Source: Galdieria partita (taxonomy: Eukaryota > Rhodophyta > Bangiophyceae > Galdieriales > Galdieriaceae). Taken from it: DNA of 64,000 bases. Shown here piece by piece: positions 11,001 through 23,150 of this stretch. Each line of letters begins with the position of its first letter. Position 1 is the first letter of the stretch. A program made the position numbers and the translations under genes. A model generated the notes under the pieces. It had not been told where the DNA came from, ran no database searches, and saw only the letters and a program-made list of their open reading frames with translations. Location of the stretch: the NCBI GenBank assembly GCA_025991245.1, contig BQMJ01000072.1, positions 1 through 64,000 of the forward strand. Direction: 5' to 3'.

Positions 11001-14000
11001 TAAGGTAGCTATTCCAAACATACACTATGCCGACGAGTTGCGAAGCCTCTCTTTTGTGAAAGTTTTTCCCATCAGACACTCTTTTTCTTCCAAGTCTTGT
11101 TTCGAATTTGCATCCGTCATGTGACCTCGTCAAGTAAGATTAGCAAACAACGACGTAAAGATGCTTCAAAGTGGGTGTACAAACTCTGTTCACGTCCGTT
11201 TTCGAAACAGCAACTCACAGTTGAACTGCACAGTTGAGTTGCCACGAGCCAATCTCCCCTCTCCACTTGGACAATAGATTCTCAATAGACAAAAACTGAC
11301 AATGACAAGAATCGTTTTTGTGAAGAGCAAAAGAGACTCATCTCAGAATATACTCCGATCGTTACAAACGATCTTGGTAATTGTTCCACAAGAGAGAGTC
11401 CTCATCTGTTGTTCACAGGACAACAATTACTAGTACAAATCAATTGGAAAAACCAAGTTACATTGGAAGACTAGAGTGGGACAAGGATTCAAGGTCAAAG
11501 ACTATTTGGAGCCTTTGTGCCGACTGGTTCCCCACTACTCCGCAGGATCAACGTCTTCAAACAGACCAAAAACAAAAGATCAGCAAATTCTCGAGCAGTA
11601 CCTACGCTGCATTCGATAAGAACTTGAAAGCGACTTTGAGGTTCAAGCCAAGTTGTTGACAGGAAACGAACAAACCAAACCGGGCCTTGGCTGGAATTTC
11701 AAAAAGTGCGAAATCATAAAACCTCAAAGTTTGGTCGTACTAAAAAGTTCTTCTCCAAATTCAACTCTACTTATATTTTCATAAAAAGGAACAATTCTAT
11801 CCACTTCAAAACAGATGGTAACAAAGCAACTACAGCCACAGTTGAGCAAAACAATCACAAAGAGAGATTGGACAAAATGACGTTGAAGAGCTCTTTGAGT
11901 ACCGTCAAAAGTGCCATATATAGTTTCATGTGTACCTAGTGAAAACTTTCCAAGGGAACCTTCCACTCAAAGGTTTACCTAGAATACTATTGATTCTCTA
12001 ACGTTGCATTATTTGAAGAGAACCGTTGTGTTAGAATGATCGTTGACATACCTCTGAGAGTAAAGCCCGCCATTGTATAGTGGGATAAACTCACCTTTGT
12101 TATTTACCTTGGAGATTTACTGGTTTCAAATTGATTTGGAGAACATTGAGCTCCAGTCGATAGTAATCACTTCAAGAAAGTATAATCCACCACTTTCAAG
12201 AAGAAGGGCGTGTTTCCCACAACTTGGAACGATTGGGTGTGCAGTCGCTAAGTTGTCATAGAGAAATTTCGACAAGTAGAGTGAACACTTGTGCTGATCA
12301 ATGTCTTTCTGAACTGTTTGCAACTTGGAGGACTGTGAATTTTGTGTTACCAGTATCAAAGACTTTGTAGACTTGTGCAGATCAGAGTTTATACATTATG
12401 GTCGAGTATTTCTATTATCAACAAAACGTTTAAGTACATACTGGAATTGACACATGTATATAATTTGTATGTTACCTACAAATATGTTGATAAAGAATCC
12501 AGTCAATTTTCTCAATTTGCTTGAATACATAGACCAAGTGTCGCATATTCTATTTTTGTATAATTGTATTGCGAAAATAAAGAATCAGTTGTTGACTCTT
12601 TCTATTTTGTATAAAAGCTATATATGAAAACTGTCCATAATGGCATAGCGTCATGTACTCTTATGAAATAACTGTCTTGTTCAATTTTGACTTTTTAAAA
12701 ATAATTGAATTAAGTAGCTTCTCCTTGTATAGTATGATTATCTCTATTGTGCAATCTCTTGGCCTTTTTTTGTTGTTACTTTTGCAACTTTTCACTATTC
12801 GAGAAATAAAAATGAATGTATCCTCTTTCTGTTCCATACTCTCTTACATAATGCCAAAGCTTCAAATTTTTACCAGAAAGAGTTTTAAGAGGAGAAGAGT
12901 TTTACTGACACGTGAAGTAGAATGAAAAGAAACGGTTGATTGATTGTCTTTTGAGTATACAGAGTCCTAAAAATCAACAACTTTCTTTAGAACTCTTGAT
13001 CTTTTGAATAAAATTTATCAATCAACAGAATAATTCAAGTTAATAATTTTTGAGTAGTATCTATTTGAACGAGTCATCTTTCTTTTACCATGCTCATTTC
13101 TTTGCAAACAATCTATACATATCATGAATATCGATAAAACAACTGAAATGAAAAGATAGAGCATGTGTAATTGACCAAACTCAATGAATTGTGCTTTCAA
13201 ATTCGGTTTCAAACTATCTTCCAAAGCAGCTTTAAACATGGATATGTTCTCGAAGTTTGATATATTCTTGGACAATCTTGTTTCCTTATCCTAATCATTC
13301 ATTCTTTTACCAGACAATTTTTTTCAAATACATATTTATCAAGATCTCTGCACTTTATCAATTCAATATACACTGGTCCATCATATCGTAATGACCAAGG
13401 CTTTTTTTCGTACATAATACCTTGTCCTCTGCTTTGCTTTTGAAAATACTTTGGATATTAACCAAAACTTCAATTTGGTTCAATCATGTTTTGGCTAATC
13501 TTAGTAAAATAAACTTTTCCATAGGTATGTATATACAACTCGCTCAGGTTGAAGGTACCGATGATATTACTACTACTACTACTACAACAAAAGTGTCCTC
13601 TTTTACACTGTTTTTATCTAAAGGACGAAGAATGTGCAAAGCTATGGTAGTTCTTTCCAAACAATTTCCCTTGTACGATCGTAATAAACCTCTCCCTTGA
13701 CAATTTTTCTGCAGATAAGTCTCTTTTGAACTCTGATGTCGAGTAATCAACCACAAGTTTCGAACCTAGTGGCTATAAAGTTACGACCAAAACAAACTCA
13801 GGTTTAAACAGCATTCAAAAGAAGAAAACTCTCTAGTACATTCTTAAGATATTTCTCGTTGGTACTCAAAAAAGTTTTCATAAACAGACTTTATCCACTT
13901 TGAAGCGGGTTGCATAAAACAACTATTTAGCTCCTGTTCTCAACCAATCAAATCTAATGAAAGAACGTTTGGAAGAGCTTAGAAAAGAAGTGGTATGAAA

Positions 14001-14717
14001 GGGTGCCTTTAAAAGGTACAAACTATATCGTTTCTTATATACTTGTAGAGAAATTTCCAAAAGAACCTTGAATAGAGAGTTAAAAGACTGTTGAATCTCT
14101 ATTCTTTTTGTGTTAGGGAGTTGTATCGTTGGAATTCGTTTACAGACTGTCAGTGAAAAGTCAGCCCATTGAGTTGAATCAGACTCACTGTTGTACTCGA
14201 TAATTCAGATTTCTTAACCAAGTGAAAGTAACGAGAAAGTAACTGGAGATTCGGTAGAACTGGATTTGACTCGTTGTTGACAAGGAGTTGTCCTTTGATC
14301 TCACAAGCCCAAACAGAACACGTTGAGTTTTAAGATGGTTAGCGTCCAAATTGTTTGAATTGTAAACACTTGGTTAACGTTTTGTGAATCAAACGTTTTC
14401 AACAATTTCCTTCTATACCTGTGGTTGGGTTAAATAAGGACTCTAAAAGAGTGCTGATTACAGTTGACAAGAAGGGAGTTTTTCCCATACCCTAGAATGC
14501 TATCATAGAAGACTGTAGTGAGGAATGTGAATCAATCCTTATGTTGCTGAATAAAATTCTACCCTGCGTTTTATTTTTGTGAAACAAGGATCAAGAATTC
14601 CTAGACATAGGACGGTAACTAATACTAGCAACTTTTACTGAGATTTTCTGGAAGGTGTACTTTGAAGCAAACGGCGACTTTAGCAAAGTCAACGATAGTA
14701 TATAGTGTCACAAAATT
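11001..14717. other. Gene-poor region with coding-like scraps
   Basis: Base composition changes here from T-rich to A-rich on the plus strand. No intact gene is visible. Parts read like eroded coding sequence: 11,290-11,900 keeps long protein-like stretches in a frame that is no longer whole, and two short segments at about 12,192-12,240 and 14,460-14,510 resemble each other (both can be read as KKGVFP followed by a similar stretch). A trinucleotide run (ACT)n lies at 13,567-13,585. I cannot name the parent genes. Confidence 0.4.
13567..13585. repeat. (ACT)n microsatellite
   Basis: Six consecutive ACT triplets inside the gene-poor region. No coding context can be supported. Confidence 0.8.
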
Positions 14718-16010
14718 CAGCAGTCAACAACCGACCATCCTGAAAGGATTCCGAGAATAGATAGGCCCAAATGAGTTGTTACAGTCGTTGCTTCCAAAGA
14801 TAAAATCTTGTTTGCTCTAACGAAACTTGTAGAATGCCACAAGAGAAGAAAGCAACAACAACTCAATGAAATACTTTTAAAGTATACAAAGTACTTTAGC
14901 AAGACAAGGAGCAAGATTTCAAGTTACCAATTGACTTGAATTTCCATTCTCATCATCTCACAGTTACTCTGAAAACAACACATCAAATCTACAACAATTT
15001 TGTTAGAAATTTCACTGTCTCGACAAAACTAAAATCCTGACAGTATCCAAAAATATCCCAAAACGTAAAGCCAAATCCACTTGTTCAACCTTTGAAACTT
15101 GGGTTCTCAATGGAGGAGACGTAAAGATTTCAATACTCATAGCTCAGAATTGTGAACATCATGCTATCAATAACTTTCGATTGAGACTTCTTTCTTGCAG
15201 CAAGTAACGAAAGTCGCAAGCTCTGATAAATTGGTGTGTTACATTGCCTCTTTCATAAAGTGTACGAAACTTTTGAACTGAAAGATAACTTTACACGATA
15301 TCACTTTGAGTAGTTGAGCTATTTTCAGCCTATTGTTCAAATTTCACTCATATTCGACAATGTTCGATTAGATAGGTGAAGTATCCTCAAGGATAGATGT
15401 CAAAAGTAGACAAAGTGTGACCCTTCAAAGAAAGCATTGAGTTGAATGGATTCTTTCTCTCGTCTGTATTGGATAGCAATCTTTGATGTCTAGTACTGTG
15501 AAGATTCTTTTGTAGACAATTGAACTTCTTTCAATCTAGTGGAGGTCTATATAGTCTGATTGGTGTAGAAAAGACAAGCAATGGAATAGCTTAAACTGGA
15601 AGAGTGGAAAACAAGTATTAAAGTCTCAGAGTACCTTGATTTTCCTTAACTGGAAGCACTGTTGATTTCAGAATATCTCTCAAGTCAATGAAAGAAATTA
15701 TTCAATCATAAAATATGTTTCTCAAGAAGTCACCTCAAGTTCATGTATATATTCTTTCTCTAATCAACTCCATTTCAATGTTCCATAGGAAACAAAGAAA
15801 CCCTAGATTTCTTTTTTGAATTCTCAAACATAGTTGTAACACATATTATACAAACTATACAACTCTATAGATTGCAAAACTTGTTTTTTACTATTGAGAC
15901 AAAATTGGAAGGTCGTGTTGGTTGATGACACAATTTGATTGAAGATCATCAACTGATTCTCAAAGGATGAGTAGTGAAACGTCTTTAAATATGTCCAGAA
16001 AGTTTGTTAG
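14718..16010 (+). repeat. Copy of the upstream region of the 24,237 gene
   Basis: This 1.3 kb is collinear with 23,151-24,290, the DNA upstream of and including the start of the intact gene at 24,237. Matching landmarks in order: AGTCAACAACCGACCA (14,722 and 23,157), CGTTGCTTCCAAAGA, GAAGAAAGCAA, AGCAAGATTTCAAG, CTTGGGTTCTCAA, ATGTTCCATA and AAACAAAGAAAC, then the gene start. The copy has an extra stretch of about 60 bases just before the start. It shows that promoter plus gene were duplicated as a block; the gene body on this side has since been lost. Confidence 0.9.
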
Positions 16011-16020
16011 ATACGAAAAA
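15967..16020 (+). pseudogene. Fossil start of a CR-type NTPase-nuclease gene
   Basis: Directly after the duplicated upstream region, the first dozen or so codons match the start of the intact gene at 24,237 (MSSETSLNMS here, MTSETSLDMS there). Homology then fades within about 50 bases and no intact gene follows, so this is a broken copy of the family. Its age looks moderate: the non-coding flank is still easily aligned over more than 1 kb. Confidence 0.8.
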
Positions 16021-16902
16021 GTAGCTTGTCTTGAAACGACTCAAAGCAACAATTAGGTTTGCTAGCAGTTGGAATCTAGATCTCAACTAAATTTGTAATA
16101 TAGCAATAGGCTTCATGAAGACATATACTTCGTTTTGAACAGTCAATGATATTGCACAACTATAGTTCGTCTTTTTCACTTTCACAAGAGTCTCTCAATA
16201 GACAATAGTTGACATATGCAAATTGAAACTATTCAACGCAGCGGAGAATCTAGTTGGATCACTGCAAAATATCTTCAAAGTTCCAACCCTATTTCACAAG
16301 ACTATGTATAACAATTCCCTAATAAAACTACTTTCAAACAACACCCAATCAAACTACGCTGACTTGTAACAGACTTTATTGGATCAATTACTAAAACTCA
16401 GTGCAAATTCCGAATCTTTTATCAAGGCACTATTCTCGAAATACACACAGCTAGTTTTCACTCAAAGACCAGAAACTACAAAGCAAGTTGTCTCGTTAGA
16501 AGTGTTTTTCGCAGAGGTACTTAGTATTAGAGAATCCAAGGAGTCACTACAATTTAAGTGAAAACAGTGTTCAAAACGAAACTTGGACTGTCAAAAAGAA
16601 TTCAAACTGAGGTATAACTAGTAAAGCTCCATCTGTACAGCCTAAACAAAGTCCTCATTGGAAAGTGCCAACAACAAATTTCGAAGCAAGCTTTATATCC
16701 ATCAAAGTGGTAATCACATTAAACGAAACAAGCAAACAAACTATCTTCTGAAGATGACTAAGTTTCCAAATATGTTTTTCTCCCACTGTAACCATACAAA
16801 GTTCTGGAAGTGAGTCAACAAGTTATCTGTATCCACTGTGAAATAAATTCACTTTGTCGAAAAAGAAGCAACAAAGTCATCTGCAAGCCGCAGACATAAA
16901 CT
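16021..16902. other. Spacer before the 16,903 gene
   Basis: About 0.9 kb without a supported gene. A 60-codon open frame at 16,379-16,561 has no recognisable domain and no similarity I can see to its neighbours. The last few hundred bases presumably hold the promoter of the gene starting at 16,903; no motif can be named. Confidence 0.4.
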
Positions 16903-19716
16903 ATGCAATACTTTTGTTCCTATAGAACAACGACTTTACCATTGGAGATTCAATTTGTTGTTGGTGGTTTGTTGCGGTGGTCGTTGCGAGAGTACAGAAT
17001 GGATATGTTCTCTTTTAAATGTGTTAAACATCCCCTTGTCAATCGTGAGTCCGCACTGTTGCAAGTTATAGGAGCTTTTCAAGCCTCTTATGTTTGCGAT
17101 GAGCAAGGTTTCTCTGGAGTACAACGGCCACACGTTTCTATCGCTCCCCAAATGTATGGGAGTGGCAAAAGCACGTTTGGCCAAAACTTCCAAACGTTTG
17201 TTTCCATGAACAAAGAGTTTTTGTTGCACTATTTAGATAAAGTGGGTCTCCCTGGCATCGCAAAAGGGGACAATATAGGGAAACGTTCTCTAGACGCACT
17301 ATTAAACGAGACTTTATATGTTATGTTGAATCTTCTCGATGTGCCGAGAGGAAGATGTTTTGAAGATACGCTTTTTGAGTGGATAAGCAGGGAGGCACTT
17401 TCCCAGTTTCCAAACAGTGCAGATTTACTTTCTCAAGTTCTCTCCTGTATTGGTAATCCAGAAAAATGGTTTCAGAAACTCTTGCAAGTAACCAAGAAAC
17501 GTTATTTATATCTGTTTATTGATGAAATTGAAGCTTTGGAAGGCGACAAATTCGCCATGTTTAAGGATTTGATGGTTACACGAGGAACAAGTCGAGTGCA
17601 CAACGTGTACTGTGCCTTTTTTAGAGTTTTATCAAGAATTTTACTTGAACCTTTTGTAATTTGTGTTTTGGCAGGGAGATCGGATTCTAAAATTAGTAGA
17701 GAAGAAGATACAATGCCTTCCCGAATAACGTTGAATTTTCTTCGGCTGGATCCTTTTTCAGAAGCAACTGTCAAGTACTTTATACAAAATGCCACTTGTG
17801 GCAATGAACCTATTCAAAAAGTATTATTTCCTAGTCATCCTGAGGGACACGATTGGTTCTTCAAACAAGTGTATGATTATACAGGTGGTGTTCCTTACTA
17901 TGTTGTTCATGTTTTAAATGAATTGGGAAAGAGATGTGAGAGTTGGAATAGTTTTTGTGATCTTTCAGAGGATGAAATGAAAGAGGAAATGGAGAAAATT
18001 GCTCCGAATCTCGTAGTAACTCTTTCTCGTATGACACCCAAATCAATGATTGTTTTTTCTTCAATGCTTCTTGCGAGTATATTTGAATTTCGTATTCCAA
18101 AGAGAGAGATTCTATTTGGTGGTTTAGGAAGTTATCCTGAATATGTTTTGGATATTGCCAACCATTTCGGTTTTTATTATGTGAGTTGCTCGAGAAACGA
18201 ACAAGACGAAGCAAGCAGGACACCCTTTGGATTCAGAAAGGAAACATTTTTCAAGTTGGTTTTTCCAAAGATTGTACTAAAGCATATTCAATCGCGATAT
18301 TGGACTATTCCTCCTGTTCGTTTTGTTTGTAGTTTATTTTCATCGATCAGTCGATTGGATTCACCTTCGAGTCGTGGTTTCAAATTTGAAATTATATTTA
18401 CTCTTATTCTTTATGTTCGCTGGTGTTTCTGTTCCAAACTAGGAGAATTGAGTATATTTCGACATAGTTGTGTAGAACATATATCAATAGAATCTACTAA
18501 AACCATTGGCAGCTTAAAAGTGGATCCTATTCCCAATTATGTTCCAGCATTTAGCTCGACAGTGAGTGGAATCGATAGTGCTAACGAAGAAACTTACCAT
18601 ATCAATACTTGGAAACCATTTTTTGAAAAGTATTTATCAAAAGATGGAATATTTATTCCTATTCGACAAAATTCCAATGGACCTGATGTTCTTATTCGAG
18701 TAACAGATATGAAAGACAATTCTGTCCTTGCTATTCAAGGTGAATCTTCTTCAGAACAAACACCTATGGAGACTGAACCCACGAAGAAGAGAGTATATTT
18801 GATAGGTATTGCATTGAAATGTTTTCAATTGTCAAGTTCTGGTGTTGGACGTTCAATGATTAAGTCAGAAGTTGCTAAATTTTTACATCCAGTGGCGTCA
18901 CAGCTTGAATTGATGCAGAATAATTTAAGAGCCATTCAGTTGATTGTAAGCGACAAGTATGCTGAAGAAGTTTCCAGACAATTTAGGAATAATCAGAATT
19001 GGATATTGAATAGTGGAGTTTATTATGAAGACAATAATAATAATATTGTTTACAGTTCTATCAACTCTGAGATACAACCACAGAATATACGACAAGAATG
19101 GTTATGGATACCTCCTCATTGTCAAGTTGTAGTATGTTCAACTACATCTTTTCGAACCTTTTTAGGTTGCAAGACTAGTAGAGATATTGAAAGTGTGTTT
19201 GGTGACGATGCTGGATGGTTGGAACAACTGAAACCACTTTATGATTTGTTGAGCGATTCGTTTGTAGATTTATTAAGGCGTATTCCATTTGAAGAATCTG
19301 AAAGGAATAGTGGAATGATGGAAAGAAGAAATACTCATCCAAGGATGGATATGAATGTGATGCAAATGGAAGAAACGAGAGGAGAATCAACTATTTCTGC
19401 TCCGAATTCTCTGCAACAAGTTCCATTTCATCCTGGAAGAAAGCAAACACCAATGGCAGCTGTGAATGTTGGACAAAGTATGCTTGCATCAACACAATCT
19501 TTTGTAGACTTTGATTGGAAAGAGTTCTTAATCGAAAGTGCATTGATTCCTGAAGAGTATGCTGGTCGATATGCGACTCTGTTGCATAGCGTTGTTGGAA
19601 ATAATCGAAGCAAGGTCGATGAAAAATTACTGAGAATCATTCGAGTACACGAAGATCATCTCTTCTATATACTAGCAGCATTACGAGTTGATGAATTTGT
19701 GAACAACAGTCAATAA
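16903..19716 (+). CDS. CR-type (Crinkler/RHS-like) NTPase-nuclease protein, 937 aa
   Basis: A single uninterrupted frame of 937 codons, unusual in this intron-rich neighbourhood. Residues about 86-91 form a Walker A motif (GSGKST) and 204-208 a Walker B motif (LFIDE), so the N-terminal half is a P-loop NTPase. Residues about 593-595 (GPD) and K639 in GIALKCF have the spacing of a PD-(D/E)xK nuclease core, as in the nuclease domain of Crinkler and trypanosome retrotransposon-hot-spot proteins. The end (about 863-930, WKEFLIESALIPEEY onward) looks like a small helical SAM-like domain. The start is the first ATG of the frame; a later in-frame ATG at residue 33 is possible. Family assignment rests on domain order and motifs, not on a search. 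Cellular role unknown. Confidence 0.65.
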   Translation: MQYFCSYRTTTLPLEIQFVVGGLLRWSLREYRMDMFSFKCVKHPLVNRESALLQVIGAFQASYVCDEQGFSGVQRPHVSIAPQMYGSGKSTFGQNFQTFVSMNKEFLLHYLDKVGLPGIAKGDNIGKRSLDALLNETLYVMLNLLDVPRGRCFEDTLFEWISREALSQFPNSADLLSQVLSCIGNPEKWFQKLLQVTKKRYLYLFIDEIEALEGDKFAMFKDLMVTRGTSRVHNVYCAFFRVLSRILLEPFVICVLAGRSDSKISREEDTMPSRITLNFLRLDPFSEATVKYFIQNATCGNEPIQKVLFPSHPEGHDWFFKQVYDYTGGVPYYVVHVLNELGKRCESWNSFCDLSEDEMKEEMEKIAPNLVVTLSRMTPKSMIVFSSMLLASIFEFRIPKREILFGGLGSYPEYVLDIANHFGFYYVSCSRNEQDEASRTPFGFRKETFFKLVFPKIVLKHIQSRYWTIPPVRFVCSLFSSISRLDSPSSRGFKFEIIFTLILYVRWCFCSKLGELSIFRHSCVEHISIESTKTIGSLKVDPIPNYVPAFSSTVSGIDSANEETYHINTWKPFFEKYLSKDGIFIPIRQNSNGPDVLIRVTDMKDNSVLAIQGESSSEQTPMETEPTKKRVYLIGIALKCFQLSSSGVGRSMIKSEVAKFLHPVASQLELMQNNLRAIQLIVSDKYAEEVSRQFRNNQNWILNSGVYYEDNNNNIVYSSINSEIQPQNIRQEWLWIPPHCQVVVCSTTSFRTFLGCKTSRDIESVFGDDAGWLEQLKPLYDLLSDSFVDLLRRIPFEESERNSGMMERRNTHPRMDMNVMQMEETRGESTISAPNSLQQVPFHPGRKQTPMAAVNVGQSMLASTQSFVDFDWKEFLIESALIPEEYAGRYATLLHSVVGNNRSKVDEKLLRIIRVHEDHLFYILAALRVDEFVNNSQ

Positions 19717-20453
19717 CTTTGATACTTTACTTTTTGGTGAATCGAGCTCTACAAGTTGAGTATTCTTGAAATATTATCGTTTTAAATTTGCATCATTCAA
19801 ACACTAGTAAAATTATCGTTCTTTCCTTTTATAAAGAAAAGAATCTATAGAAACACTTTAAAGAACAAACAGTCAGCAAATGTACAGTAGACACTATACC
19901 CTCCCTTGCAGACGACAATGGAATTATTGCATTACGTACAAATAGTTTATTTTCACAGAAAACCCATTACTCCTCGACATGTATTATCGTAGAAAATTTG
20001 AGACTGCAAAAAATGAAATACTTGAACCAGTATCTTACACGAAAAGAAATACATGGGAGTCACTTGTTTGTCATCAGAGGTGGTCAGTGCTTGGCCTTTG
20101 TAAGAACTGGACATTCATTCTTGTTGCCATGGTTGACAAGGGTGGATACGTAAGCAATCAGCTGACAAAAGAGATGAATCCTTGTCATTTGCAAAAATGT
20201 TTATTAAAACTTGAACAACGAATGCTTTATTTGATGTAATGAGTATCCTATCAATTTCCAATAGTGCATTGAAAATGATCCAATATAAGCAACGTTACAG
20301 CACTTTGCAATACTCATGTTTGAAATTATTTCATACATTTGTTGCATTGTTCAACAAAGCTATCAGATTGAACGATATAAATTAAAGAACATCAAACTTT
20401 AAGAAAAATATTTTAGATATGGCTCATTGGGAAAATCACAGCTACAAATGCAA
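19717..20453. other. Convergent intergenic spacer
   Basis: About 740 bases between two convergent genes (16,903 + and 22,676 -). An 86-codon open frame at 19,979-20,239 has no recognisable domain. I see nothing else here. Confidence 0.5.
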
Positions 20454-22676
20454 TCAATCAGGTGACCATTCAATAAAGTAGATAAACGACAGATTAGCAT
20501 CCACTTCCTTTGGAGATTTGTAAGGAGAAACATATATAAAACGAACTCTGTCCGAACAATCTATACCGTTCGGATCTCTTACTACTACTCTTGAAAGTTC
20601 TGAAGCAACTCTCTTCCTTCGAGAATTTCCTATCTTCAAGTCTACTCGTTCAACTTGTAATTCAACTTGATAACCTCGAGAGCCGGGCTTTATACCTCGA
20701 ATAGCATTCAAAAGTTGTGAAATACGACACTCATTTCCTTCAAAATCGTGTTCAATACGAGAGCTACCGTAATTATGATCTGAAAACGAAGATATCGATA
20801 ATTGAAAAAACCATATGGACCATTCTTCACGAGGCAAGTTTTTGTAATAGATAAAATCCCATCGAGCAAAGTTGGATGGCATATATAACCACAACTCATC
20901 TGTCATCCAATCAATCATAGGGTCAATCAAAGTACCATCGAAATATCGAAGATCACCTGAATGGAGTGAAAATGAATATTTCAGTTGATATCTTGGACAC
21001 CATCCTGTTAGAGTAGGCCTTGATAAAGAATAAAAAATAAAAAATAACTTTTCATATAAACTTCCTTTCAATGCTCCTGTTCTTTTGCGATATTCATCTA
21101 TCATATTTCCCAGTTTACTCTTAGCATACTTTAGCCAAGAATCCAATATGACATCTCTTGCTGGAAGATTGTAAAACCTTAAAGTTTCGTCTTCATGTAC
21201 AACAACAAGACCCTTGTCCCGATATGCAGTTTTCAAGATAAAATTTTGCCTCTTTGTTCTTGGAAAGAGTAGAGCTGATAATGCTTCGAAGAAAGATTCA
21301 AGATCTCGATCATTTAAGCTCTCAATGTAATTCAAATATTTTGGACTTGCTTCACTGACAAATTTCGCAACACAAATTTCTATCAACTTATTAAAGTCAT
21401 AGGATGAGTATTTTCTACTCAAATCATTAAGATCTTGAATTTGTCTGGGTACTTTTCCCGTATATGATATGACAGTTTCACGTTTCTCTGTCAGTAAAGC
21501 AGGATACTCAGGTTGCCTCTCAAACTCTGCAAATTCTTCGTCACTTAAAGGTTCAATGTATCGAAGATAACGCAATACACCACTACTTGTAAGTGAATCT
21601 TCAAATGTGTGATGTTGGCTACCAGCTAAAACAACTCCACAAGGAGCCTATGAAGACTAGAATGAGAAAAAAAGAATACTGAAGAATGAATATCAAGCTA
21701 AGACTACCATTGGAAGATTCAACATTCTACTATAATAGCGTAGAAAATGACACAATTCATGGAGAGGGGTCGCAATGATAGTTGATGTATATTCCTTTTT
21801 CACATTTCTAAAAATTTCATTATGTTCATCCATAATAAGCAAATTTGGAGACCTCACGCCATTTTGAATGCAGTCTCTGACAGTCTCTGCCAACGTCATG
21901 CTTTTCTTTGTTATTCCCAAGTTCACCAAGTCCAACAAAGTCATTCCCTGAATATTGACACCTTCAACAAACTTCTCAAAAGGATATTTCCAGCCGAAAT
22001 GTTCCCATCTATCTTTGTTGAGGTATTTGATCATACAAAGATAAAGCTTAGCCATAGCACCTTCATCTGGATATTTTTGACATAAAACATTTGTTCGTCC
22101 AAAGTATTGAACAATCCAGCCTAAATAAAGTCCAAAAATAGCAAACAAATAGAGTTCAATACTCTTTCCTAAACCTTCAGCACTTGAAGCAATTTGAATG
22201 TTCACTCCCATGGTTGGGTTTAACATTGCTTTTACAAGCTGATTCCACCTTGTTACAGTCGATTTTCGCAATAAAATTCTTCCCGGAAAGATTATCTGTT
22301 CCAAATATTTCGGTTTCAACAGTTCAGAAACGTCTGAAACAATCTCGATAGGGACATCTCTATATATCAAGGGATAGTCCACCAGCCATTTGTTGGCAAA
22401 CCCAGACACATCTATAATACTTCCTCCTCTAAACAACTCTTGTAGTGTAACAGTATTTTCCTAAAACAAGAAAGGTTGTCAGCGAGGCATTTCGGAAGAA
22501 GTTTATCAACTCACCATAGCAAATTCAAAGTGTTGTGATTTATTTCGTTCCTTTCTTAAAGCATATTTATATCGATGGACAGTATTGAGTATAAAACTCA
22601 ATTGAATACCATATGATATTGTGGAAAACTTGGAGAGTTGTATCTCTTGAGTTGTCACAGCAGCAACTTTATACAT
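20454..22676 (-). CDS. CR-type NTPase-nuclease protein, paralog 1 (702 aa, 3 exons)
   Basis: Three exons: 22,676-22,515, 22,460-21,708 and 21,647-20,454, with GT..AG introns of 54 and 60 bases; phases match and give 702 residues from MYKVAAVTTQ. A degenerate Walker A lies at about 150-154 (EGLGKS) and a Walker B at 264-267 (MDEH). The C-terminal part has the order aspartate (WDFIYYKN), strand, FFQLSISS, then HN, like the restriction-endonuclease-fold domain of Crinkler/RHS proteins (inference). The last intron lies at the same place as in the gene at 24,237, just before PCGVVLAGS here and PYCGVVLAGS there, and proteins align throughout. This gene has an extra upstream exon of 54 codons with no counterpart in its paralog. 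Possible role in genome conflict or as an effector; not shown. Confidence 0.7.
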
Positions 22677-23150
22677 TCCTACAAAACTTGAGTTTATTCG
22701 ATGTCATTGACTTTTGCAATGACTTTTAGAAAAATCAAGTCAATAGACAAAGCAGTTGAAGAACTTTGTTGTGATTGCTAGAGAGCTACTCAGCATAATG
22801 ATCCAAAGTATTATTCCAGACAAGGGAAGTTGTATTTCTCCCATTGAAGCAAATTTATTTTTTAAAACTATGAATAATACGAGACCTTCTCAAAAGCCTT
22901 GTCAATGAATTGGTTTACCTTGAACGTCGATTATCTCACGAGGATCCATTGTTGACTTTATCTGTCAATGCTGTATAGGAAAACTCTTCATAACATCGTG
23001 TTGTAAGGACACATAAGGAAACTACCGCTATAAGATCCTTTCCTTGTATAGAACATTGTAACAATAGTAACTAATACATACTCCAGGGATTTTTGCTCTT
23101 CAATAGATTGAAAAGTCTGGAAATTTTCAATAAGATTATGCTCCACGAAA
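22677..23150. other. Spacer upstream of paralog 1
   Basis: About 470 bases between two divergent family members; presumably holds the promoter of the gene starting at 22,676. No motif or gene can be supported. Confidence 0.5.

Noticed and set aside
11706-11966. Opposite-strand overlapping frames of about 80 codons
   Set aside because: Both strands are open over the same bases, neither shows a family, and the area looks like eroded sequence.
12170-14520. Reading the KKGVFP scraps as reverse transcriptase or transposase
   Set aside because: The core is too short and lacks catalytic motifs, terminal repeats or neighbours of such elements.
19979-20239. 86-codon frame between two convergent CR-type genes
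   Set aside because: No domain, no similarity to the neighbouring proteins, and no splice sites that would extend it.
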